Positions 16,244 through 25,112 of a DNA stretch of 64,000 bases are shown in pieces; within the stretch, counting starts at the first letter, position 1; every line of letters begins with the position of its first letter. The position numbers were made by a program, and so were the translations under genes. The stretch spans positions 2,091,501-2,155,500 of the forward strand of contig NZ_PDJB01000001.1 of NCBI RefSeq assembly GCF_002563895.1, written 5' to 3'. Below the pieces are notes generated by a model. That model made no database searches. It saw nothing but the letters and a program-made list of their open reading frames with translations, and was not told where the DNA came from. Origin of the DNA: Pseudomonas lurida. GTDB lineage: Bacteria > Pseudomonadota > Gammaproteobacteria > Pseudomonadales > Pseudomonadaceae.

Positions 16244-18691
16244 TCAGCGGACTTTACCCTCAGCCTGGGTCAGTTCTTCCTTGCTGAAATCATCCACGTC
16301 GATCACCTTGCGCCGTGCGGCTTCAGCGTCACGCAGCGTCTGCGCTTCAGCCGGTTGCAGCACGCCGGCGTGCAGTGCCGCATCGATGGCGTGTTCCCCG
16401 GCCGTCGGTTTGACCTGGCCGCTCTTGAGCGCGGTGTGCAGTTTCTTCTGCAACGGATGGCTGGCGCCGAGCAGGTCGTAGGCATGTTGCAGGGCGCCTA
16501 CGGGGTCTTCCGACGATTGCGGGCGGTAGCAGCCGGCCAGCAACTCTTCCAGGGTCGGGTCGCCTTTGGCACGGCCGATCACCGCCGCCACTTCGGCATC
16601 CAGCGCATCGGACGGCCCGGTATGGCGACGTCCGAACGGGAACACGATCACCCGCAACAGGCAACCCAGCACCTTGTTCGGGAAGTTGCTCAGCAGTTCA
16701 TCCAGCGCACGCTCCGATTCCCCGAGGCTTTCTTCCATGGCCCAGGCGAACAACGGTTCAAGGTGGTCCGGTGAATCGAGATCGTGATAACGCTTGAGTG
16801 CGGCCGATGCCAGGTACATATGGCTCAGCACATCACCCAGGCGTGCCGACAGGCGTTCGCGACGCTTCAGTTCGCCACCCAGCAGCATCATGCTCAGGTC
16901 GGCCAGCAGCGCGAACGCGGCAGCCTGACGATTCAATGCGCGGAAATAACCCTGGCTCAAACGGTTGCCCGGGGCCTTCTCGAAATGACCCACCCCAAGG
17001 TTCAGTACGAGGGTGCTGGCGGCGTTGCTCACGGCAAACCCGATGTGCTGCATCAGCAGTCCGTCGAATTCCTTCAGCGCCTGGTCATGGTCCTCGCGAC
17101 CGGCCAGGGCCATTTCCTTGAGCACGAACGGATGGCAACGGATCGCACCCTGACCGAAGATCATCAGGTTGCGCGACAGGATATTCGCGCCTTCCACGGT
17201 AATGAAGATCGGTGCGCCTTGCCAGTTGCGTCCCAGGTAATTGTTGGGACCCATGATGATGCCCTTGCCGCCGTGCACGTCCATCGCATGGCTGATGCAC
17301 TCGCGACCGCGTTCGGTCAGGTGATACTTGAGGATCGCCGAAAGTACCGAGGGTTTTTCCCCCATGTCCACGGCATTGGCGGTCAGCATGCGCGCACTGT
17401 CCATCAGCCAGGCGTTGCCGCCGATGCGGGCCATGGCTTCCTGGATACCTTCGAACGCCGACAGGGGCACATTGAATTGTTCGCGCACCTGGGCGTATTG
17501 GCCAGTCACCAGGCTGGTGAACTTGGCCGCACCTGTGCCGACCGCAGGCAGGGAAATAGAACGGCCCACCGAGAGGCAGTTCATCAACATCATCCAGCCC
17601 TTGCCGAGCATTTCCTGGCCGCCGATGAGGAATTCCAGGGGAATGAACACGTCCTTGCCGGAGTTGGGGCCGTTCATGAACGCCGCGCCCAGGGGCAGGT
17701 GGCGACGGCCGATTTCCACGCCGGGGGTGTCGGTGGGGATCAGCGCCAGGCTGATGCCCAGGTCTTCCTCTTCACCCAAGAGGTGGTCCGGGTCATGGGC
17801 CTTGAAGGCCAGGCCCAGCAGCGTCGCGACCGGGCCGAGGGTGATGTAGCGTTTTTCCCAGTTCAGTCGCAGGCCGAGGGTTTCCTTGCCTTCCCATTCC
17901 CCTTTGCAGATCACGCCGGTATCAGGCATGGCGCCGGCATCGGAGCCGGCCAGCGGGCCGGTGAGTGCAAAACAGGGGATGTCATCACCACGGGCCAGGC
18001 GTGGCAGGTAGTGGTTGCGTTGTTCGTCGGTGCCGTAGTGCAGCAGCAGCTCGGCAGGGCCGAGGGAGTTGGGCACCATCACGGTGGAGGCCAGGTCACC
18101 GCTGCGGGTGGCGAGTTTCATCGCCACCTGGGAGTGGGCGTAGGCGGAGAAGCCCTTGCCGCCATATTCCTTGGGAATGATCAGGGCGAAGAAGCCATGG
18201 GTCTTGATGTGCTCCCAGGCAGCGGGTGGCAGGTCCATGGCTTGGCCGATTTCCCAGTCGCTGACCATGGCGCAGAGTGCTTCGGTAGGGCCGTCGATGA
18301 ACGCCTGTTCTTCTTCGGTCAGTTGCACCTTGGGGTAGGCCAGTAGCTTGTCCCAGTCGGGGCGCCCACTGAACAGCTCGCCGTCCCACCACACGGTGCC
18401 CGCGTCGATGGCATCACGCTCGGTCTCGGACATGGGCGGCAGGACTTTCTGGAACCAACTGAAGAGCGGCTTGGTGAAGTATTGGCGGCGCAGGTCGGGC
18501 AGCAGCAGGGGAGCGGCCACGGCGGCGATCAACACCCAGAAGATCAGCAGCAGCCAACCCGGTGCGTGGCTCCACGCGCCCATCGCCAGCAGGTAGACGG
18601 CAACCACACCCAACGCGGGCAGGGGGGCGACGCGGCGGTGTGCGAGGTAGGCAATGCCGACCACCAGAACCAGTATCCACAACAACAGCAT
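16244..18691 (-). CDS. fadE: Long-form acyl-CoA dehydrogenase FadE
   Basis: 815 residues from the ATG at 18691 (GGAGG seven bases upstream; a TTG at 18697 is less likely), close to the 814 residues of E. coli FadE. It has two N-terminal membrane segments (about 1-55), the acyl-CoA dehydrogenase core (with FALTGPLAGSDAGAMPDTG, about residues 230-560) and a FadE-specific C-terminal domain. It catalyses the first, FAD-dependent step of fatty-acid beta-oxidation at the inner membrane. GGTTTC occurs twice just upstream of the ribosome-binding site, which could be part of a fatty-acid-responsive operator, but I cannot confirm it. Confidence 0.93.
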   Translation of the reverse strand: MLLLWILVLVVGIAYLAHRRVAPLPALGVVAVYLLAMGAWSHAPGWLLLIFWVLIAAVAAPLLLPDLRRQYFTKPLFSWFQKVLPPMSETERDAIDAGTVWWDGELFSGRPDWDKLLAYPKVQLTEEEQAFIDGPTEALCAMVSDWEIGQAMDLPPAAWEHIKTHGFFALIIPKEYGGKGFSAYAHSQVAMKLATRSGDLASTVMVPNSLGPAELLLHYGTDEQRNHYLPRLARGDDIPCFALTGPLAGSDAGAMPDTGVICKGEWEGKETLGLRLNWEKRYITLGPVATLLGLAFKAHDPDHLLGEEEDLGISLALIPTDTPGVEIGRRHLPLGAAFMNGPNSGKDVFIPLEFLIGGQEMLGKGWMMLMNCLSVGRSISLPAVGTGAAKFTSLVTGQYAQVREQFNVPLSAFEGIQEAMARIGGNAWLMDSARMLTANAVDMGEKPSVLSAILKYHLTERGRECISHAMDVHGGKGIIMGPNNYLGRNWQGAPIFITVEGANILSRNLMIFGQGAIRCHPFVLKEMALAGREDHDQALKEFDGLLMQHIGFAVSNAASTLVLNLGVGHFEKAPGNRLSQGYFRALNRQAAAFALLADLSMMLLGGELKRRERLSARLGDVLSHMYLASAALKRYHDLDSPDHLEPLFAWAMEESLGESERALDELLSNFPNKVLGCLLRVIVFPFGRRHTGPSDALDAEVAAVIGRAKGDPTLEELLAGCYRPQSSEDPVGALQHAYDLLGASHPLQKKLHTALKSGQVKPTAGEHAIDAALHAGVLQPAEAQTLRDAEAARRKVIDVDDFSKEELTQAEGKVR

Positions 18692-18882
18692 ATTCAATCC
18701 TCCGTGAAACCAGGGGCGAAACCACCAGGGAGCTTAGTCGGCATCCGAACAAGCTGGGTGATCAGGGTGTTACAAGTTGTACTGGGAGCACCTGGCTTCA
18801 GGCGCCGACATTTGGCCGAATCGTCGTTATCGCTGTGGCAGACCTGTCGTTAAACTCCAGGCTTATCCCGGAGATCACGCGC

Positions 18883-19542
18883 ATGGATACGTACCTGAGT
18901 CCCAGCCGCTTCATCGATAGTGACCACCCTGCGGTGGTGGAGTTCGCCGAAAAACACCGCGGAACCCGCGCGGCTGCAAGTGACCAGGCAGTCAGCCTTT
19001 ATTACGCCGTGCGCGAAGCGATTCGCTACAACCCCTACACTTTCAGCCGTGATCCGGACACGCTGAACGCCAGCTTCGCCCTGGCCACCGGCGAAAGCTA
19101 TTGCGTGCCCAAGGCCACTTTGCTGGCTGCCTGCGCCCGGCATTGCGGGATCCCGGCGCGCATCGGCCTGGCGGACGTGCGCAATCACTTGTCGACGCCG
19201 CGCCTGATCGCCTTGCTCAAGAGTGATGTGTTCGCCATGCACGGTTATACCGAGCTTTACCTCAATGATCGCTGGGTCAAGGCCACCCCCGCGTTCAACC
19301 AGCAATTGTGTGCGGTGTTCGACGTGCCACCGCTGGACTTCGACGGCATCCATGACAGTGTCTTCCACGCGTTCAACCGTCAGGGCCAGCGTTCGATGGA
19401 GTACGTGGTGGACCACGGGCAATTTCCTGATGTGCCCGAGGCATTTTTCTTCGCCCATATCCAGCAGTGCTACCCCCACCTGTTTGGCGAGGACATGCCC
19501 GCGCTGCTCGGCGACATGCAGAGCGATTTAAGCCGCGCGTGA
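18883..19542 (+). CDS. Transglutaminase-like (cysteine protease fold) protein
   Basis: 219 residues from the ATG at 18883 (GGAG about nine bases upstream); the open frame extends further left without support. The core has C74 (ESYCVPKATLLAACARHCGIPAR) and H120 (MHGYTELYLNDRWVKATPAFN), matching the Cys and His of the transglutaminase-like superfamily. The usual Asp after the His is not evident at KATPAF, so activity is uncertain. It is cytoplasmic, with no signal peptide. It is divergent from fadE. Its substrate is unknown; members may be peptidases or amidases. Confidence 0.82.
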   Translation: MDTYLSPSRFIDSDHPAVVEFAEKHRGTRAAASDQAVSLYYAVREAIRYNPYTFSRDPDTLNASFALATGESYCVPKATLLAACARHCGIPARIGLADVRNHLSTPRLIALLKSDVFAMHGYTELYLNDRWVKATPAFNQQLCAVFDVPPLDFDGIHDSVFHAFNRQGQRSMEYVVDHGQFPDVPEAFFFAHIQQCYPHLFGEDMPALLGDMQSDLSRA

Positions 19543-19600
19543 ACCGGCGTATGCTGCTGCGTTCATCAAGCCATGTTCATCAACAATAAAAGGCGCGGTC

Positions 19601-20218
19601 ATGCTGAAAATCTGGGGTCGTAAAAATTCATCAAACGTCAGGAAGGCACTGTGGTGCGCCGAGGAGCTCGGCCTGGACTATGAGGCAATTGATGCGGGCG
19701 GGGCTTTTGGTGTGGTCGACACGCCGCAGTACAGGGCGTTGAACCCCAACGGTCGAGTGCCGATGATCGAAGACGGCGACTTTGTGCTGTGGGAGTCCAA
19801 TACCATCGTGCGTTACCTCTGCGCCAAGCAGGCCTCGAGCTGGTACCCTAGCGACCTGAAGGCCCGCGCCAACGCAGAAAAGTGGATGGACTGGACCACT
19901 TCCACCTTTGCCGAACCGTTCAAGATCGTGTTCTGGGGCGTGTTGCGCACCCCGGTGGAAAAACAGAACTGGGACACTATCCACGCTGGGCGCCAAGCCT
20001 GTATCGATGTGCTCAAGACGGTCGACCAAGCGCTCGCCACACAGCCGTATCTGTCGGGCGAAGAGATCGGCATGGGCGATATCCCCTTGGGCAGTTTCAT
20101 CTACGCCTGGTTTGAAATGCCCATCGAACGGCCTGCAATGCCCCATCTAGAGGCCTGGTACCAGCGCCTGCAACAACGTCCAGCCTATCGCAAGGCGGTC
20201 ATGACTGCGTTGACTTAA
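19601..20218 (+). CDS. Glutathione S-transferase family protein
   Basis: 205 residues. The N-terminal thioredoxin-like domain has SSNVRKALWCAEELGLDYE, GRVPMIEDGDFVLWESNTIVRYL (cis-Pro and Glu-Ser glutathione contact). The all-helical C-terminal domain ends at about 200. The serine pair near position 10 marks a Ser-type bacterial GST (theta/beta-like). It is cytoplasmic; the electrophilic substrate is unknown. It starts 59 bases after the transglutaminase-like gene on the same strand. Confidence 0.9.
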   Translation: MLKIWGRKNSSNVRKALWCAEELGLDYEAIDAGGAFGVVDTPQYRALNPNGRVPMIEDGDFVLWESNTIVRYLCAKQASSWYPSDLKARANAEKWMDWTTSTFAEPFKIVFWGVLRTPVEKQNWDTIHAGRQACIDVLKTVDQALATQPYLSGEEIGMGDIPLGSFIYAWFEMPIERPAMPHLEAWYQRLQQRPAYRKAVMTALT

Positions 20219-20352
20219 TACCCACTATTAATACGGGTGACTGTACTTGTGCGGCGCGGGCAAGCACCATGCTTGTCATGCGCCGCCGTTGAACTACCTG
20301 GGCTGCGCCCCCATCTACTCTTTCTATTCCCTTCTTTGGTGCGTAATCCGAT

Positions 20353-21285
20353 ATGAGTTCCGCTCTGTCCATCCGGCAGCTAACCAAAACCTACGGCAAC
20401 GGTTTCCAGGCCCTGAGTGGTATCGATCTGGACGTTGCCGAAGGTGACTTCTTCGCCTTGCTCGGCCCTAACGGCGCCGGCAAATCCACCACCATCGGTA
20501 TCCTCTCCACCCTGGTCAACAAGACCAGCGGCTCGGTGAATATCTTCGGCCATGACCTGGACAAATCCCCGGCGGCGCTCAAGCGTTCCATCGGCGTGGT
20601 GCCCCAGGAATTCAACTTCAACCAGTTTGAAAAGACCTTCGACATCGTCGTGACCCAGGCGGGCTACTACGGCATCCCGGCGAAAGTTGCCAAGGAGCGC
20701 GCCGAGCAGTACCTCACTCAACTGGGCCTGTGGGACAAACGCGATGTGCCTTCGCGTTCGTTGTCCGGTGGCATGAAGCGCCGCCTGATGATCGCCCGAG
20801 CACTGGTGCACGAGCCACGCCTGCTGATCCTCGACGAGCCCACTGCTGGCGTGGACATCGAGCTGCGTCGCTCGATGTGGACCTTCCTCACCGAGCTGAA
20901 CGAGAAGGGCATCACCATCATCCTCACCACCCATTATCTGGAGGAGGCTGAGCAGCTGTGCCGCAACATCGGCATCATCGACCACGGCACCATCGTCGAG
21001 AACACCAGCATGCGTAATCTGCTGGGCCAGTTGCATGTGGAAACCTTCCTGCTCGACCTGAAGAACAACCTGTCGGTGTCGCCACAATTGCTGGGCTACC
21101 CGAGCCGTCTTGTCGACAGCCACACCCTGGAAGTGCAGGTGGACAAGGCCATGGGCATTACCGCGCTGTTCACTCAGTTGGCGGCCCAGAACATCGAAGT
21201 ACTGAGCCTGCGTAACAAAACCAATCGCCTTGAGGAGTTGTTCGTGTCCCTGGTGGAGAAAAATCTGGCGAAGGTGGCGGTATGA
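20353..21285 (+). CDS. yadG: ABC-2 type exporter, ATP-binding subunit (YadG-like)
   Basis: 310 residues. Walker A GPNGAGKST (38-46), signature LSGGMKRRL, Walker B LLILDEPTAGVD and the H-loop TTHYLEEAE are all present. The C-terminal tail is short, as in YadG-type exporters. It forms an exporter with the overlapping permease gene (ATGA, four bases shared). The substrate is unknown; in related systems it is a lipid, polysaccharide or drug. Confidence 0.92.
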   Translation: MSSALSIRQLTKTYGNGFQALSGIDLDVAEGDFFALLGPNGAGKSTTIGILSTLVNKTSGSVNIFGHDLDKSPAALKRSIGVVPQEFNFNQFEKTFDIVVTQAGYYGIPAKVAKERAEQYLTQLGLWDKRDVPSRSLSGGMKRRLMIARALVHEPRLLILDEPTAGVDIELRRSMWTFLTELNEKGITIILTTHYLEEAEQLCRNIGIIDHGTIVENTSMRNLLGQLHVETFLLDLKNNLSVSPQLLGYPSRLVDSHTLEVQVDKAMGITALFTQLAAQNIEVLSLRNKTNRLEELFVSLVEKNLAKVAV

Positions 21286-22061
21286 GTTCCGAACTGCAAC
21301 CCAACCTCGTCGCGCTGCAAACCATCGTTTATCGCGAAGTGAAACGCTTTACCCGGATCTGGCCGCAGACCCTGCTGCCGCCGGCGATCACCATGGTCTT
21401 GTACTTCGTGATCTTCGGTAACCTGATCGGCCGGCAAATCGGTGACATGGGTGGCTTCACCTACATGGAATACATCGTGCCGGGCCTGATCATGATGTCG
21501 GTGATTACCAACTCCTACGGCAACGTGGTCTCCAGTTTCTTCGGCAGCAAGTTCCAGCGCTCCATCGAAGAGCTGATGGTGTCGCCGGTGTCGCCGCACA
21601 CCATCCTGATCGGCTACACCCTTGGCGGCGTGCTGCGTGGCCTGATGGTCGGCGTGATCGTGACCCTGCTGTCGCTGTTCTTCACGCACCTGCAGGTGCA
21701 TCACCTCGGGGTCACCATTCTGGTGGTGGTGCTGACGGCGACGATCTTCTCGCTGCTGGGCTTCATCAACGCCGTGTTTGCGCGCAACTTCGATGATATT
21801 TCGATCATCCCGACGTTTGTGCTGACGCCGCTGACGTACCTGGGCGGGGTGTTCTATTCCATCACCCTGCTGCCGCCGTTCTGGCAGACCGTGTCGCTGG
21901 CCAACCCGGTGCTGCACATGGTCAACGCCTTCCGCTATGGCATTCTGGGTGTGTCGGACATCAAGATCAGTGTGGCGATCACTTTCATGATCGTGGCCAC
22001 CGTGGTGCTGTATGTCGGCTGCGCGCGGTTGCTGGTGAGCGGGCGCGGGATGCGTACGTAA
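21282..22061 (+). CDS. yadH: ABC-2 type exporter, permease subunit (YadH-like)
   Basis: 259 residues with six predicted membrane segments and the ABC-2 signature region LTPLTYLGGVFYSITLLPPFWQTVSLANP near the C-terminus. Its start overlaps the stop of the ATPase gene by four bases, so the pair is translationally coupled. A strong terminator follows 20 bases after the stop, closing a two-gene operon. Confidence 0.92.
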   Translation: MSSELQPNLVALQTIVYREVKRFTRIWPQTLLPPAITMVLYFVIFGNLIGRQIGDMGGFTYMEYIVPGLIMMSVITNSYGNVVSSFFGSKFQRSIEELMVSPVSPHTILIGYTLGGVLRGLMVGVIVTLLSLFFTHLQVHHLGVTILVVVLTATIFSLLGFINAVFARNFDDISIIPTFVLTPLTYLGGVFYSITLLPPFWQTVSLANPVLHMVNAFRYGILGVSDIKISVAITFMIVATVVLYVGCARLLVSGRGMRT

Positions 22062-22077
22062 GCGGCGATCCGCAATG

Positions 22078-22108
22078 AAAAACGGCCTCAAATGAGGCCG
22101 TTTTTTAT
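22078..22108 (+). terminator. Terminator of the ABC exporter operon
   Basis: Perfect 10-bp stem AACGGCCTCA / TGAGGCCGTT with a two-base loop and a TTTTTT tail; AAAA on the left allows some bidirectional function. Confidence 0.88.
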
Positions 22109-22119
22109 TGTTTCACGAC

Positions 22120-22437
22120 CTGGCGAAGGCGGCCCGACAGCCAACCACTATCTAACTGTCACCCCGCGATCCAAAAATGTGGGAGCGGGCTTGCTCGCGA
22201 AAGCGCTCTTACAGCCGACCACTATCTAACTGTCACCCCGCGATCCAACTGTGGGAGCGGGCTTGCTCGCGAAGACGGCCTGACACCCAACCACTGTCTG
22301 CCTGTCACCCCGCGATCCAAAATGTGGGAGCGGGCTTGCCCGCGAAAGCGGCCTGACAGCCAACCACTCTCTGCCTGTCACACCGCGATCCAACTGTGGG
22401 AGCGGGCTTGCTCGCGAAGGCGGCCTGACAGCCGACC
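22120..22437. repeat. Tandem REP array, four copies with 72-73 bp period
   Basis: The core GTGGGAGCGGGCTTG occurs at 22179, 22251, 22324 and 22396, always followed by CTCGCGAA (CCCGCGAA in the third). The intervening segments (CCGACCACTATCTAACTGTC, then ACCCCGCGATCCAA) are repeated too, so whole 72-73 bp units were duplicated. These are Pseudomonas REP sequences. All copies point the same way, unlike the paired REPINs elsewhere in the window. No gene is seen here. Confidence 0.85.
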
Positions 22438-22449
22438 TGAATGTTGGAT

Positions 22450-22745
22450 CAGACCGGGTACATATCCGTTATCTAGGCAACGGCTGCTATGGGTTCCGCT
22501 CTTACAGCGGCTCACTTTTGAACAGCGCAAAAGTAAGCAAAACGCTCTTGCCCCAACACTCGGCACCTCGCCTAGGCTCGGTGTGCCCGTAATCCGACAG
22601 TGATTTGGGGGGCCGCCGCCACGCGCCCTCCATGGCGCGGGGCGGCTAAACCGGCATCCCTGCCGGTTTACCCCCCAAATCCCTGTCGAATTCCGGCCAG
22701 CGTGTTTGATGGGGCGCCTGAGATCAAAAGCAAGATCACGATCAA
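22450..22745. repeat. Structured dispersed intergenic repeat element
   Basis: About 300 non-coding bases dense in inverted repeats. A hairpin ACTTTTG / CAAAAGT lies at 22514-22534. At 22602-22681 an outer 11-bp stem GATTTGGGGGG / CCCCCCAAATC encloses two hairpins: CCGCC..CGCGCC / GGCGCG..GGCGG, and TAAACCGGCA / TGCCGGTTTA. From memory, sequences of this type recur in intergenic regions of Pseudomonas genomes. Fragments related to both ends appear again at 49305-49595. I see no open frame with a ribosome-binding site and no transposase. The function is unknown. Confidence 0.65.
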
Positions 22746-22823
22746 CAGCGGCTCGCTTCGCATCGTGGTTAGGCTTGGTGCTACGCAGTTGTGTAGAGGC
22801 CGCCATCTTCCCACCGGGAAGTG

Positions 22824-23363
22824 TCAGGCGTTGAGCGCCAGTTCGATCAGGGCGTGCAGTTCTTGCACCGTCAGCGGCGCGTTGGAGAACAGGATACGAA
22901 ACACCGTCGGCGCCGCCAGCAGGTTGATCAGGTGGTCCACGCTCGGTGGCGCCGCGTCTGGATAGCGATCGACGATGGTCTGCAATTGCCCACTCAGGAT
23001 GCTCACGCAGTACCCTGGCGTGATCATGCACTGCAAGTCGCGCATCATGTTGCGACCCGGCTCCGAACTCATTTCATCCAGGTATTGCTCGGCCCAGGCC
23101 TGCAAATCGCCGCGCAGGCTGCCGGTGTTGGCGGGCTCGCTATCGGGGCGCATCCGCGCCAGGGCAACGTCCGCGAGCAACACGGAGAGGTCGCCCCAGC
23201 GGCGATAGATCGTCGAGGGCGTGACGCCTGCGCGCGCGGCAATCATCGGCACGGTGACGCTGGAGCGCTCATGGGCTTCCAGCAGTTCTCGCACCGCTGA
23301 ATGGACGGATTCTTGTACCCGGGCACTGCGGCCTCCCGGGCGAAGGCCTTCTTTTATCGCCAT
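22824..23363 (-). CDS. TetR-family transcriptional repressor
   Basis: 179 residues. The N-terminal TetR helix-turn-helix is clear (TVPMIAARAGVTPSTIYRRWGDLSVLLADVALARM, about residues 36-70), and the rest is a helical ligand-binding domain ending in ELHALIELALNA. It is divergent from an MFS transporter; the 33-bp palindrome between them is the obvious operator. By family it would repress the transporter until a drug-like ligand binds. Confidence 0.9.
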   Translation of the reverse strand: MAIKEGLRPGGRSARVQESVHSAVRELLEAHERSSVTVPMIAARAGVTPSTIYRRWGDLSVLLADVALARMRPDSEPANTGSLRGDLQAWAEQYLDEMSSEPGRNMMRDLQCMITPGYCVSILSGQLQTIVDRYPDAAPPSVDHLINLLAAPTVFRILFSNAPLTVQELHALIELALNA

Positions 23364-23414
23364 GAGTGTGACCTTAACACAAAGAATTTGCTTTAAGCGC
23401 TGGGAGGTCGCACA

Positions 23415-23447
23415 CTCCGCAAAAGCAAAATATTAGCTTTAGCGGAG
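23415..23447. promoter_or_regulatory. Palindromic operator overlapping the MFS gene's ribosome-binding site
   Basis: Arms CTCCGCnAAAGC and GCTTTnGCGGAG (12 bp each, one unpaired position) flank the nine-base spacer AAAATATTA. The right arm contains the GGAG that serves the ATG at 23455. It is the best candidate binding site for the divergent TetR repressor. If the transcript includes it, the same sequence could fold and hide the ribosome-binding site. Confidence 0.7.
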
Positions 23448-23454
23448 CGTGCCC

Positions 23455-24648
23455 ATGTCCAGTCCTGTTTCTCATCGTTCCAGCCTGGTGTTCCTCGCGA
23501 TCACGTTGCTGACGTTTCTCGCGGCCTCCAGTGCACCGACGCCGTTGTACCACCTGTATCAGGAAGGCCTGCATTTTTCGGCAGGCATGCTCACGCTGAT
23601 CTTCGGTGTCTACGCCTTGAGCCTGCTGGCGGCGCTGTTGACCGTCGGTTCACTGTCGGATCACCTGGGACGCAAGCCGGTGATTTTTGCCGCACTGATC
23701 CTGGATATGTTGGCGATGCTGCTGTTTATCAATGAAGACAGCGTGGCCTGGCTGATTGCCGCGCGAACCTTGCAGGGGTTCGCTACCGGTATGGCCACCG
23801 CCGTACTGGGCGCCGCATTGCTCGATACCGACCGCCAGCAGGGCCCGCTGGTCAACAGCGTGGCGCCGCTGCTCGGCATGGCCTGCGGCGCGATGGGCAG
23901 CAGTATGCTGGTGGAGTTCGCACCATTGCCGACTCAATTGATCTATTGGACGTTGCTGGCCTTGATGCTGGTGCAGGCCCTCTACGTATGGCGCCTGCCG
24001 GAAACGGTGAGCCGCATCCCCGGCGCACTGGCGTCGCTGCGCCCGACCTTGCATGTGCCGCCCCAGGCGCGCCGGGCGTTGTGGCTGTCATTGCCGGTGG
24101 ACGTGGCGGTGTGGGCGATGGGCGGGTTCTACCTGTCCCTGGCGCCGTCGCTGGTGCGGGCAGCCACCGGGTCCACCTCCAACCTGATCGGTGGCGGCCT
24201 GGTGGCCGTACTGACCCTGAGCGGTGCGCTGATGATCTTCACCCTGCGCAATCGCCCGGCCGACAAGGTGCTACGTCTCGGCGCCGGGTTGCTGGCCATC
24301 GGTGTAGCGCTGATCCTCACGGCGGTGCACAGCGCCAGCCTGCCATTGTTCTTCATCGCCACCCTGATCGCCGGCAGCGGCTTTGGCGCGGGCTTTCTCG
24401 GCGCCTTGCGCAGTGTGGTGCCGCTGGCCTTGCCCCATGAGCGCGCGGGGTTGATGTCGGCGTTCTATGTGCTGAGCTACCTGGCCTTCTGCTTGCCTTC
24501 ATTGCTGGCAGGCAACCTGATTCGCAGCTTTGGCCTGATCGCCACCACCGACGGCTACGGTGCGGTCCTCATGGTGCTGGCCCTCGGCGCATTGCTTGCG
24601 TTGCTGCTGCAGGAGTCGGCGCGCGTGCGGGCGACGACAGGCGGCTGA
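23455..24648 (+). CDS. MFS transporter (drug-efflux type)
   Basis: 398 residues from the ATG at 23455, which has GGAG seven bases upstream. About 12 membrane segments are visible, with the MFS motif A (VGSLSDHLGRKPV) after the second and RTLQGFATGMATAVLGAAL in the fourth. The divergent TetR gene and shared operator suggest inducible efflux of a toxic compound. The substrate is unknown. Confidence 0.9.
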   Translation: MSSPVSHRSSLVFLAITLLTFLAASSAPTPLYHLYQEGLHFSAGMLTLIFGVYALSLLAALLTVGSLSDHLGRKPVIFAALILDMLAMLLFINEDSVAWLIAARTLQGFATGMATAVLGAALLDTDRQQGPLVNSVAPLLGMACGAMGSSMLVEFAPLPTQLIYWTLLALMLVQALYVWRLPETVSRIPGALASLRPTLHVPPQARRALWLSLPVDVAVWAMGGFYLSLAPSLVRAATGSTSNLIGGGLVAVLTLSGALMIFTLRNRPADKVLRLGAGLLAIGVALILTAVHSASLPLFFIATLIAGSGFGAGFLGALRSVVPLALPHERAGLMSAFYVLSYLAFCLPSLLAGNLIRSFGLIATTDGYGAVLMVLALGALLALLLQESARVRATTGG

Positions 24649-24693
24649 TGAGTAATAATCAGTGCCCCGTATCCGCCTGATCGAGATTCGAGC

Positions 24694-25005
24694 ATGAAGA
24701 TCATCCGCAGCAAGGACTTCACTGGCAGCCGTGCCTGGGAAGCGCTGGACATCGCCACGATGAACGGCATCACCACGCGCCTGCACTGGACCGACCAGCC
24801 CTATCGCTGGCATATCAACGACGGTGAAGAAGTGTTTGTGGTGCTGGACGGCCGGGTGCAGATGCACTACCGAGACAATGGTTTCGAACAGGTGGCTGAG
24901 TTGGGCGTGGGCGACATCTTCTACGCCAGTGTCGGCACCGAGCACGTGGCCCACCCGCAAGGGCAGGCGCGGATTCTAGTGATCGAATGCGAAGGCAGCG
25001 TCTGA
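24694..25005 (+). CDS. Cupin-domain protein
   Basis: 103 residues forming a single small beta-barrel cupin. The first cupin motif is RWHINDGEEVFVVLDGRVQMHY and the second is GDIFYASVGTEHVAHP. The metal-ligand set is partly kept (H in RWH, E in GEEVF, H in EHVAHP). It starts 45 bases after the MFS gene on the same strand, so co-transcription is possible. Small stand-alone cupins may be enzymes or sensors; no reaction can be assigned. Confidence 0.85.
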   Translation: MKIIRSKDFTGSRAWEALDIATMNGITTRLHWTDQPYRWHINDGEEVFVVLDGRVQMHYRDNGFEQVAELGVGDIFYASVGTEHVAHPQGQARILVIECEGSV

Positions 25006-25012
25006 CGCTATA

Positions 25013-25041
25013 TTGACAAAGTAGATAACAGATAGAGATAT
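25013..25041 (+). promoter_or_regulatory. Sigma70-type promoter of the TDT transporter gene
   Basis: TTGACA at 25013-25018 and AGATAT at 25036-25041 are separated by 17 bases. The region after it (25031-25062) has two similar AT-rich blocks ending AGATATT, which could be a regulator site. Confidence 0.6.
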
Positions 25042-25112
25042 TACCCGTTATATAGATATTCGATTCGGTTCTACCATGGTCTCAACCTCATGCGAGGAAG
25101 AGGATTGCCATC

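Noticed and set aside
22120..22437. CRISPR-like array
   Set aside because: The repeated unit is about 72 bp with no unique spacers, and no cas gene is in the window; it is a REP array.
22378..23031. 217-residue minus-strand open frame overlapping the TetR gene
   Set aside because: It runs through REP and the dispersed repeat and overlaps a clear TetR gene in another frame.
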